DNA of 64,000 nucleotides from Pseudomonas saxonica. GTDB taxonomy: Bacteria > Pseudomonadota > Gammaproteobacteria > Pseudomonadales > Pseudomonadaceae. The notes beneath the pieces are model-generated. The model was not told the DNA's origin and searched no databases. It saw nothing but the letters and a program-made list of their open reading frames with translations. This document shows, one piece after another, positions 56,399 through 64,000 of the stretch; the stretch's first letter is position 1; every line of letters starts with the position of its first letter. The stretch spans positions 1,302,001 to 1,366,000 of the forward strand of contig NZ_VFIO01000001.1 in NCBI RefSeq assembly GCF_007858365.1. The letters are read 5' to 3'. The position numbers and the translations under genes are program-made.

Positions 56399-57727
56399 AT
56401 GGCCAAGAAGCTTTACATCGAAACCCACGGCTGCCAGATGAACGAGTACGACAGCTCACGCATGGTCGACCTGCTGGGTGAACATCAAGCCCTGGAAGTC
56501 ACGGCGCGCGCTGAAGACGCGGATGTCATCCTGCTTAATACCTGCTCAATCCGCGAACGTGCGCAAGACCGTGTGTATTCGCAATTGGGTCGCTGGCGCG
56601 AACTGAAACTGGCCAATCCGGACATGGTCATTGCCGTTGGCGGTTGTGTTGCCAGTCAGGAAGGCGCCGCCATCCGCGACCGCGCACCCTACGTTGACGT
56701 GGTATTCGGCCCGCAAACCCTGCACCGCCTGCCCGAAATGATCGACGCGGCCCGCATCACCAAGCTGCCGCAAGTGGACGTATCGTTCCCTGAAATCGAA
56801 AAATTCGACCACCTGCCAGAACCCCGCATCGACGGCCCCAGTGCTTACGTCTCAGTGATGGAAGGGTGCAGCAAGTACTGCACGTTCTGCGTCGTACCGT
56901 ACACGCGAGGCGAAGAAGTCAGCCGCCCATTCGACGACGTGCTGGCAGAAGTGTTTCACCTGGCTGAAAACGGTGTACGTGAAGTCACGTTGCTGGGACA
57001 GAACGTCAACGGCTATCGCGGCCTGACCGAAGACGGTCGTTTGGCCGATCTGGCTGAATTGATTCGCGTGGTGGCGGCCATCGACGGGATCGAGCGCATT
57101 CGTTACACCACCTCACACCCGCTGGAGTTCTCCGACAGCCTGATCCAGGCACACGCCGAGGTGCCTGAGTTGGTCAAGCACCTGCATTTGCCGGTGCAGT
57201 CCGGGTCGGATCGCATTTTGTCGGCCATGAAGCGCAACCACACAGCACTGGAGTACAAATCCAAGCTGCGCAAACTGCGTGCGGCCGTGCCGGGTATTTG
57301 CATCAGTTCTGACTTTATTGTCGGCTTCCCGGGCGAGACTGAAAAAGACTTCGAGCAGACCATGAAGCTGATTGAAGACGTCGGTTTCGACTTCTCCTAT
57401 TCATTTGTGTACAGCCAGCGGCCCGGCACGCCCGCTGCCGACCTGGCAGACGACACCCCGGAAGAGCGCAAGAAAGAACGCCTCAACGCGCTGCAACATC
57501 GTCTCAATCAGCAAGGCTTTGAGATCAGCCGACAAATGGTGGGCTCCACTCAGCGGATTCTAGTCACTGATTACTCGAAAAAAGACCCGGGCGAATTGCA
57601 AGGTCGAACCGAAAACAACCGCATCGTCAACTTCCGCTGCGACAACCCGCAGTTGATCGGCCAGTTTGCTGACGTGCACATCGATGCGGCGCAACCGCAC
57701 TCGTTGCGGGGTTCATTGCTCAATTGA
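56399..57727 (+). CDS. miaB: tRNA-2-methylthio-N6-dimethylallyladenosine synthase
   Basis: Radical-SAM methylthiotransferase of 442 residues that adds the methylthio group at A37 of tRNA. The N-terminal domain holds the auxiliary cluster Cys in [17 protein letters not shown] and VGGCVAS; the radical SAM motif is [12 protein letters not shown] near 154-165; a TRAM domain ends the protein (about 375-440). All ligands present. Confidence 0.97.
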   Translation: MAKKLYIETHGCQMNEYDSSRMVDLLGEHQALEVTARAEDADVILLNTCSIRERAQDRVYSQLGRWRELKLANPDMVIAVGGCVASQEGAAIRDRAPYVDVVFGPQTLHRLPEMIDAARITKLPQVDVSFPEIEKFDHLPEPRIDGPSAYVSVMEGCSKYCTFCVVPYTRGEEVSRPFDDVLAEVFHLAENGVREVTLLGQNVNGYRGLTEDGRLADLAELIRVVAAIDGIERIRYTTSHPLEFSDSLIQAHAEVPELVKHLHLPVQSGSDRILSAMKRNHTALEYKSKLRKLRAAVPGICISSDFIVGFPGETEKDFEQTMKLIEDVGFDFSYSFVYSQRPGTPAADLADDTPEERKKERLNALQHRLNQQGFEISRQMVGSTQRILVTDYSKKDPGELQGRTENNRIVNFRCDNPQLIGQFADVHIDAAQPHSLRGSLLN

Positions 57728-57733
57728 CCTGTT

Positions 57734-57830
57734 GGCGCTGGCGAAGGCTGCGATAAGATCCGCCAGCATCTTCGGCCCTGAAAAGCGTGCGTCCACTGCG
57801 TGGACGTTCGCAGCCTGCGGCAGCGACTAC
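57734..57830. repeat. degenerate family B repeat after miaB
   Basis: Left arm CGCTGGCGAAGGCTGCGATAAG and right arm CGCAGCCTGCGGCAGCGACTAC resemble family B but with several changes, plus an inner hairpin CGTCCACTGCGTGGACG. It starts 7 bp after the miaB stop. Confidence 0.6.
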
Positions 57831-57925
57831 AGGTTTTACGTCGCCTCAGTAAGTCCTTTCGCCCATGACCTGCTAGCGTTATCCTTCAATTCATCTTAAT
57901 TGCCTAAGGGCGGCTAAATACGACC

Positions 57926-58945
57926 TTGAACGCACCCATCGAACCACATCGTTTTCTTCTCGAGCCGTTTGAGGCTCGCCGTTTCGCCAATCTGTGCGGG
58001 CAATTCGACGAGCACTTACGCCTGATCGAACAACGCCTGACGATCGTAATCCGCAATCGCGGTAATCAATTCGAGCTCATTGGCGACCCCAAACTGACGT
58101 CTTCCGCAGAAATCCTGCTGCGCCGTCTGTACCGCGAAACACAAGCTTCTGAGCTTTCGCCGGACATGGTGCACCTGTTCCTGCAAGAATCTGCCGTAGA
58201 AGACCTCGCCAGTAACCCGGTGGCTGAAGCCAGCGTGTCGTTGCGTACCAAAAAGGGCATGATTCGCCCTCGCGGTATTAATCAGCAGCGCTACGTCAAA
58301 GAAATTCTGGGTAACGACATCAACTTCGGCATTGGCCCAGCCGGTACGGGTAAAACCTATCTGGCCGTGGCCTGCGCCGTCGATGCCCTGGAGCGCGAGC
58401 AAATCCGCCGCATCCTGCTGGTGCGTCCTGCGGTTGAAGCGGGCGAGAAGCTGGGGTTTCTTCCGGGTGACCTGTCGCAAAAAATCGATCCGTACCTGCG
58501 CCCGCTCTACGACGCCTTGTACGAAATGCTGGGCTTCGAGTATGTCGCCAAGCTGATCGAGCGCCAGATCATCGAAGTGGCACCGCTGGCCTATATGCGC
58601 GGGCGCACATTGAACAACAGCTTCATTATTCTCGACGAAAGCCAGAACACCACCGTCGAGCAAATGAAGATGTTCCTGACCCGTATCGGGTTTGGTTCTA
58701 CAGCCGTGATTACAGGTGACATCACCCAGGTCGACCTGCCAAAGGGCACAAAATCAGGGCTTAATCACGTCATCGAAGTGCTGAAGGATGTGCCCGGCAT
58801 CAGTTTCACCCACTTCCAGTCCAAAGACGTCGTGCGTCACCCATTGGTGCAACGCATCGTAGAAGCCTACGGGCGCTATGAACAGGAAGCCGCAGACAAG
58901 CTCGCCGCACTGCCTGCTGCCAAGGATTACCGCAAAGATGCTTGA
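57926..58945 (+). CDS. ybeZ: PhoH-like ATPase YbeZ
   Basis: P-loop ATPase of 339 residues. Walker [13 protein letters not shown] near 137-148, Walker B ILDESQN near 234-240. An N-terminal KH-like part (about 20-110) may bind RNA. It starts with TTG (57926), which I recall as usual for this gene in Pseudomonas; AAGGGCGG lies somewhat far upstream. It works with YbeY in rRNA processing and ribosome quality control. Its stop overlaps ybeY by 8 bp. Confidence 0.93.
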   Translation: MNAPIEPHRFLLEPFEARRFANLCGQFDEHLRLIEQRLTIVIRNRGNQFELIGDPKLTSSAEILLRRLYRETQASELSPDMVHLFLQESAVEDLASNPVAEASVSLRTKKGMIRPRGINQQRYVKEILGNDINFGIGPAGTGKTYLAVACAVDALEREQIRRILLVRPAVEAGEKLGFLPGDLSQKIDPYLRPLYDALYEMLGFEYVAKLIERQIIEVAPLAYMRGRTLNNSFIILDESQNTTVEQMKMFLTRIGFGSTAVITGDITQVDLPKGTKSGLNHVIEVLKDVPGISFTHFQSKDVVRHPLVQRIVEAYGRYEQEAADKLAALPAAKDYRKDA

Positions 58946-59399
58946 GCTTGACCTGCAACTGGCGACAAACGCCACTGCCCCCACCGAAGCCCAGTTCCGC
59001 CAATGGTGTGAACTGGCCTTGCGCCAGCGCACGGCTGATTCAGAAATGACCATTCGTCTAGTAGACGAAGCTGAAGGCCGTGAGCTAAATCACACGTGGC
59101 GGCAGAAAGATTACGCCACCAACGTGCTGTCCTTCCCGGCTGACGTGCCTGATGAATTTCTCGATATCCCGTTATTGGGCGATCTGGTGATTTGCGTGGC
59201 CGTGGTCGAACGCGAGGCAGCCGATCAGGGCAAAGCACTGGATGCTCACTGGGCTCACCTGGTGATCCACGGTTGCTTGCATCTTCTGGGTTACGACCAT
59301 ATAGAAGATGAAGAAGCCGAAGAGATGGAAGCGCTGGAACGAACGTTGCTTGCCGAATTGGGTCATCCAGACCCATACGCTGACGACGACATTGAATAA
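58938..59399 (+). CDS. ybeY: endoribonuclease/16S rRNA maturation factor YbeY
   Basis: Metal hydrolase of 153 residues with the zinc motif [11 protein letters not shown] near 116-126 (HxxxHxxxxxH). Needed for 16S rRNA 3' end maturation and 70S quality control. ATG 58938 overlaps the ybeZ end; NVLSFPAD near 55 is also typical. Confidence 0.95.
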   Translation: MLELDLQLATNATAPTEAQFRQWCELALRQRTADSEMTIRLVDEAEGRELNHTWRQKDYATNVLSFPADVPDEFLDIPLLGDLVICVAVVEREAADQGKALDAHWAHLVIHGCLHLLGYDHIEDEEAEEMEALERTLLAELGHPDPYADDDIE

Positions 59400-59437
59400 C
59401 ACCCACTGAAACAACCAAGGGATACGAGTAAATCGCT

Positions 59438-60277
59438 ATGAGCGAAGACCGATCGAGCAACGGGCAAAAGTCATGGTTAGGTAAGCTGACCCAGGCCTTT
59501 GCCCATGAGCCGAAAAACCGCCAGGAGCTGCTTGAGCTGCTGCGCGAAGCACATCAGAACAAACTGTTGGACAGCGAAGCGCTGGCCATCGTCGAAGGCG
59601 CCATTCAAGTGGCTGACCTGCAAGTACGGGACATCATGGTTCCGCGCTCGCAGATGATCAGCATCAAGGCGACCCAGACACCCCGCGAATTCCTCCCGGC
59701 GATCATCGATGCTGCGCACTCGCGCTATCCGGTGATCGGGGAAAGTCATGATGACGTCCTGGGCGTCCTCTTGGCGAAAGACCTGTTGCCGCTGATCCTT
59801 CAAGAGAACGGCGACAAATTCAACATCAAGGACCTGCTGCGTCCGGCTACTTTCGTCCCTGAATCCAAGCGCCTGAATGTGTTGCTGCGTGAGTTTCGTG
59901 CCAACCACAACCACATGGCCATCGTGATCGACGAATACGGCGGCGTGGCCGGGCTGGTGACCATCGAAGACGTTCTTGAACAGATCGTCGGCGATATCGA
60001 AGACGAACACGACGTTGAAGAAGACAGCTACATCAAGCCGCTGCCCAGCGGAGATTTCCTGATCAAAGCCCTGACCCCTATCGAGAACTTCAACGAGTTC
60101 TTCGACAGTGAATTCTCCGACGATGAGTTCGATACCGTTGGCGGTCTGGTCATGAGCGCGTTCGGGCACCTGCCAAAGCGCAACGAAGTCACTGAAATCG
60201 GGCCTTATCGCTTCCGCATCCTCAATGCTGACAGCCGCCGAATTCACTTGATTCGACTGACGCCTATTACCCGCTGA
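59438..60277 (+). CDS. corC: CorC/YbeX CBS-domain protein
   Basis: Protein of 279 residues with a CBS pair (about 65-190; VRDIMVPRSQMISI and VIDEYGGVAGLVTIEDVLEQIVGDI) and a CorC/HlyC C-terminal domain (about 205-275). Linked to Mg/Co efflux with CorA and to ribosome function, fitting the ybeZ-ybeY context. No membrane segment. It starts 38 bp after ybeY. Confidence 0.94.
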   Translation: MSEDRSSNGQKSWLGKLTQAFAHEPKNRQELLELLREAHQNKLLDSEALAIVEGAIQVADLQVRDIMVPRSQMISIKATQTPREFLPAIIDAAHSRYPVIGESHDDVLGVLLAKDLLPLILQENGDKFNIKDLLRPATFVPESKRLNVLLREFRANHNHMAIVIDEYGGVAGLVTIEDVLEQIVGDIEDEHDVEEDSYIKPLPSGDFLIKALTPIENFNEFFDSEFSDDEFDTVGGLVMSAFGHLPKRNEVTEIGPYRFRILNADSRRIHLIRLTPITR

Positions 60278-60300
60278 ACCTCTCAACACCAAGGAATGAA

Positions 60301-61824
60301 ATGCGCTGGATAACCTCCCCCGGCTGGCCCGGTAACCTGCTGGCCGTGGTAGCCGGCGCACTGACTACCTTGGCGTTGGCGCCTTTCGATATATGGCCAC
60401 TGGCACTGGTTGCCTTGGCCATGTTCTACCTGGGGTTGCGCGAACTGTCGCCAAAGCAGGCGCTGGGCCGGGGCTGGTGCTTCGGCTTTGGCCTGTTCGG
60501 TGCCGGTACCAGTTGGATTTACTACAGCATCCATAATTTTGGCGGCGCCTCCGTGCTCTTGGCCGGTTTGTTGATGCTGGCCTTCACCGCAGCAATCGCC
60601 TGGTTCTTTGCCCTGCCCGCCTGGGTCTGGGCGCGCTGGATTCGGCGCAACGAAGCCCCGCTGGCAGACACATTGGCGTTTGCGGCTCTGTGGGTCGCTC
60701 AGGAGATGTTCCGCGGTTGGTTCCTCACGGGTTTCCCTTGGCTTTACTCGGGTTATAGCCAGCTTGACGGCCCCCTGGCCGGTCTCGCACCGCTGGGCGG
60801 CATGTGGCTGATTTCGTTCACCCTCGCATTGACCGCAGCCCTGCTGTGTAACCTGCCTCGCTTGATCAAGGCCAAACGCAAAGCCTTTATATTCGCAAGC
60901 GCGGTGTTACTGATTGGCCCTTGGTGCGTCGGCATGGCCCTCAAGCACCACGCATGGACTAGCCCTTCGGGCGATCCTCTGAGCGTGGCCGCTATTCAGG
61001 GCAACATTGAACAAAGCATGAAATGGGACCCGGCGCAGCTCAATGCTCAGTTGGCGCTGTACCGCGACATGACATTGAGCTCCAAGCGCGTCGACCTGAT
61101 CATCTGGCCAGAGACCGCGATTCCGATACTGAAAGAAAATGCTGAAGGGTTTCTGAGCATGATGAGCCGGTTTGCGGCTGATCGAAACTCAGCGTTGATT
61201 ACCGGCGTGCCGATACGCCAGGACGTGCACCATGTGTCGCGCTACTTCAACGGCATCACGGCGGTCGGTGAGGCGGATGGCAATTACCTTAAACAGAAAC
61301 TGGTGCCATTTGGCGAGTACGTGCCCTTGCAGGATGTGTTGCGGGGACTGATCGCGTTCTTTGACCTGCCCATGTCGGACTTTGCCCGCGGGCCGGCTGA
61401 CCAGGCCATGTTGCAAGCCAAGGGCTATCAGATTGCCCCGCTGATTTGTTATGAGGTGGTCTACCCCGACTTCGTGGCCGGCCTTGCGGCTCAGAGCGAT
61501 ATTTTGCTGACCATCAGTAACGACACCTGGTTTGGCACTTCGATTGGCCCGTTGCAACACTTGCAGATGGCGCAGATGCGCGCACTGGAAGCGGGACGCT
61601 GGATGATCCGGGCAACCAACAACGGCGTTACGGCGCTGATTGATCCCTATGGGCAGATCACCACGCAAATACCGCAGTTCGAACGCGCGATCATGTATGG
61701 CGAAGTGGTGCCCATGCATGAGCTGACACCGTACCTGCAATGGCGGTCTTGGCCGCTGGCCATTCTGTGCTGTTTGTTGATCGGTTGGGCGCTGGTGACC
61801 AGCCGGATTGCCAAGACGCATTAG
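60301..61824 (+). CDS. lnt: apolipoprotein N-acyltransferase
   Basis: Inner-membrane enzyme of 507 residues that adds the third acyl chain to lipoproteins. Six or so N-terminal helices, then a nitrilase-type domain (about 225-480) with catalytic Glu in IWPETAIP, Lys in KQKLVPFGEYVPL and Cys in PLICYEVVYPD. AAGGAATGA precedes the ATG. Last gene of the ybeZ-ybeY-corC-lnt run. Confidence 0.96.
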   Translation: MRWITSPGWPGNLLAVVAGALTTLALAPFDIWPLALVALAMFYLGLRELSPKQALGRGWCFGFGLFGAGTSWIYYSIHNFGGASVLLAGLLMLAFTAAIAWFFALPAWVWARWIRRNEAPLADTLAFAALWVAQEMFRGWFLTGFPWLYSGYSQLDGPLAGLAPLGGMWLISFTLALTAALLCNLPRLIKAKRKAFIFASAVLLIGPWCVGMALKHHAWTSPSGDPLSVAAIQGNIEQSMKWDPAQLNAQLALYRDMTLSSKRVDLIIWPETAIPILKENAEGFLSMMSRFAADRNSALITGVPIRQDVHHVSRYFNGITAVGEADGNYLKQKLVPFGEYVPLQDVLRGLIAFFDLPMSDFARGPADQAMLQAKGYQIAPLICYEVVYPDFVAGLAAQSDILLTISNDTWFGTSIGPLQHLQMAQMRALEAGRWMIRATNNGVTALIDPYGQITTQIPQFERAIMYGEVVPMHELTPYLQWRSWPLAILCCLLIGWALVTSRIAKTH

Positions 61825-61840
61825 CTGTGTGAGCCAAATG

Positions 61841-61983
61841 CCCTCACCCCAACCCTCTCCCAGAGGGAGAGGGCGTTTAATTGCGGTGATTCTGAATCCA
61901 TGCACGGTCAGTCCTCTCTCCCCGAGAGAGAGGAGCAGATTGGCGGTGATGCTTGGACTTGCGGAGAGGGCTAGGGTGAGGGG
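61841..61983. repeat. family A REP-like cluster after lnt
   Basis: Opens CCCTCACCCCAACCCTCTCCC 17 bp after the lnt stop and closes GGGCTAGGGTGAGGGG. The middle copies are decayed (CCTCTCTCCCCGAGAGAGAGG). Confidence 0.85.
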
Positions 61984-61998
61984 CTTTTGATTCTCAAT

Positions 61999-62760
61999 TC
62001 ATCGGTAAATAAACCGATAAGCTACCTGCCCAACAGCCTCATTAAGCAACAGACCCGACTGCCAGATCGCCGAATATTCCGGCATCCAGCCTCCAAACGG
62101 TCGCGCATTGTCTGCGCTCAAAAAACCCACTGGCGCAGGCACCACTTCAAATCCAGCCTGTTGGAAGCTCCACACTGAGCGCGGCATATGCCAGGCCTGG
62201 GTGACCACGACCACACGCCTGATCCCCTGAGGCACTAGCACCCCAGCCGTCATTTGTGCGTTTTCCCAGGTCGTGCGGCTTTGCTCTTCCTTCCAGCGCA
62301 CGGTCACGCCAAAGTCATCACGCAGCGAATCCGACATGATTTGGGCCTCGCTCGGCGGTGCGCCATGGTCCAGACCACCGCTGGTCAACACCGGCAGTCC
62401 CGATGCCTTTGCCAATCTGGCCGCATAACGCATGCGCTCCAGTCCGAGCGTCGTGGGCTGATCGCTGCCCCACGCCGGATCAACCCGTTCGCGCCCCGCC
62501 CCCAACACTACAATCGCATCCGCGCGCGCAGCCAGCGTTGACCATTCACTTTGCGCTAGCGCGGGTTCGCGCTCGATTGAGCGGGCAGCCCACTGCACCA
62601 CCACCGGCAAACACATGAGCCATAAACAACCCACAGCTGCCGCAAACAGGGCACAGGCTATACGTGGGCGCGAATCCTTCAGCCACCAGGCAAGTGCCAG
62701 TAGCAGCAGAAAAAGGCCAGGCGGCAAGAGAAGGTGTTTAACAACATATCGAATAGGCAT
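61999..62760 (-). CDS. YdcF/ElyC-family DUF218 membrane protein
   Basis: Protein of 253 residues with two N-terminal transmembrane helices (about 7-25 and 33-55) and a DUF218 domain (about 80-245; ADAIVVLGAGRERVDPAW, LPVLTSGGLDHG, VVVTQAWHMPRSVWSFQQAGFEVVPAPVGF). Related to ElyC and SanA, which act in envelope polysaccharide metabolism. GGAGATG precedes the ATG. Exact role unknown. Confidence 0.88.
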   Translation of the reverse strand: MPIRYVVKHLLLPPGLFLLLLALAWWLKDSRPRIACALFAAAVGCLWLMCLPVVVQWAARSIEREPALAQSEWSTLAARADAIVVLGAGRERVDPAWGSDQPTTLGLERMRYAARLAKASGLPVLTSGGLDHGAPPSEAQIMSDSLRDDFGVTVRWKEEQSRTTWENAQMTAGVLVPQGIRRVVVVTQAWHMPRSVWSFQQAGFEVVPAPVGFLSADNARPFGGWMPEYSAIWQSGLLLNEAVGQVAYRFIYR

Positions 62761-62916
62761 CGAGCATCTCCATAGATGCCCGAAGCCTAAGGGGGCTGAC
62801 TGGACTCATCAACAGGGCAGGCCACAATTGAACCCTCACGCCTGTTGCATCAACCCGGGAAGTACACGCTGGTGTACGATTTTGAACAAGGGTGCGATTT
62901 GAATGGTCACTCACCC

Positions 62917-63204
62917 TTACTTTCCCTGCACCCTGTCTTTCAGCCAGATGACCTTGGCCTTATATGGGGTTTGTTGCGCACTCACACTGCTTTTGGGGCG
63001 TACATCAGCCTCACGCCCCATCCGGTTCAAATACACATTGATCAACTCTAACTCGGCACGACTCAAACCACGCAATTCCAAATCGACAGGCTGCTCATTA
63101 CGCAATTGCACTGCCGTACTTGCTGAATCAAGAGCCACACTCAAACGATCAATCAGCCGCTCGTACACCTGGGTTTTTATAACGGTTCGTTGCGTTTCTG
63201 GCAT
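62917..63204 (-). CDS. conserved small hypothetical protein upstream of leuS
   Basis: A 95-residue cytoplasmic protein, helical and charged, with LSRAELELINVYLNRMG near 47-63 and a basic end. GAGGTGG precedes the ATG, a strong ribosome site, so it is probably real. Its place between the ydcF gene and leuS matches a small hypothetical in P. aeruginosa. No function known. Confidence 0.75.
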   Translation of the reverse strand: MPETQRTVIKTQVYERLIDRLSVALDSASTAVQLRNEQPVDLELRGLSRAELELINVYLNRMGREADVRPKSSVSAQQTPYKAKVIWLKDRVQGK

Positions 63205-63266
63205 CCGTCCACCTCACTCTAAGAAACTGTATTCTCCCCCCAGATAGCTTAGCTGTGGTTCTAAAA

Positions 63267-63377
63267 CCGGTCAGGTACTGCGACCAACGGAGTCATGAGG
63301 TAATCAAGGTTTCCCTCGATAGAGTGGGGTCATGTATGCTACGGGACTTCCTGTAACCCCTGCTCCAACCTGACCGG
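63267..63377. repeat. nested inverted repeat before leuS, possible structured leader
   Basis: CCGGTCAGGT (63267-63276) and ACCTGACCGG (63368-63377) are a perfect 10-bp inverted pair. Within lies GGGGT (63326-63330), a 9-nt bulge, TACGGG-ACTT-CCTGTA (63340-63355) and ACCCC (63356-63360), an 11-bp stem; two weaker stems also fit. It lies 62 bp before leuS and 62 bp before the divergent small gene. Confidence 0.6.
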
Positions 63378-63412
63378 GCGCGCAAACGCCTGAGTATGTT
63401 GAAGAGGATTAG

Positions 63413-64000
<588 letters not shown>

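Overview
The window is chromosomal DNA of a Pseudomonas species, most likely from the fluorescens/putida side of the genus. The evidence is gene content and order, not an alignment. Two blocks follow the order I recall from P. aeruginosa and P. putida: an orphan LuxR gene, fprB, mscL, katB, ankB and radA at the left end, and amn, an AidB-like dehydrogenase, ladS, thiD, thiE, hemL, miaB, phoH, ybeY, corC, lnt and leuS at the right end. I see no prophage, insertion sequence, integrative element, CRISPR array, tRNA or rRNA. This is a core-genome window with a small aromatic-catabolism island.

Layout. 0.2-6.5 kb holds an orphan quorum-type LuxR regulator facing fprB, then mscL, the periplasmic catalase katB with its ankyrin partner ankB, and radA: oxidative and osmotic stress and DNA repair. 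6.6-10 kb is a cstA-yjiX-yjiA carbon/pyruvate uptake unit. 10.2-12.9 kb encodes the cyanide-insensitive quinol oxidase cioAB plus a 55-residue membrane peptide, with a perfect ANR/FNR box upstream. 13.2-18.2 kb has an EntS-like MFS exporter, a DJ-1 homologue lacking its catalytic residues, a secreted small protein, a purine permease and trmA. 18.5-26 kb is the quinate/shikimate island: a TetR regulator, the fused dehydroshikimate dehydratase quiC, an MFS permease, a DMT transporter, pcaGH and pcaQ. Dehydroshikimate is converted to protocatechuate by QuiC, and PcaGH opens its ring. 26-45 kb is a mixed run of housekeeping and hypothetical genes, including ypfJ, tesB, an HDAC-like deacetylase, rhlE, hrpB, fieF and an Lrp-type regulator. 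45-64 kb holds amn, ladS, thiamine and tetrapyrrole synthesis, the miaB-ybeZ-ybeY-corC-lnt RNA/envelope operon, and the first 187 codons of leuS.

Two families of dispersed palindromic (REP-like) repeats mark many gene ends. Family A has a GGGAGAGGG core and occurs at five loci, one expanded to six exact 65-bp tandem units. Family B has a GTAGCAGCTGCCGAAGGCTGCG core and occurs at four loci plus one degenerate copy. Two genes take their TAG stop codon from a family B element.

The points most worth following are: a LadS whose receiver domain has Gly in place of the phospho-accepting Asp; a DJ-1/YajL homologue with both catalytic residues replaced; two intergenic regions with strong unexplained RNA-like folding (44.1 kb, and 63.3 kb upstream of leuS); an orphan LuxR with changed signal-pocket residues; a low-GC 81-residue protein with two calcium-type loops inserted in an otherwise conserved region; and candidate operators for ANR, PcaQ and the TetR regulator of the quinate island.
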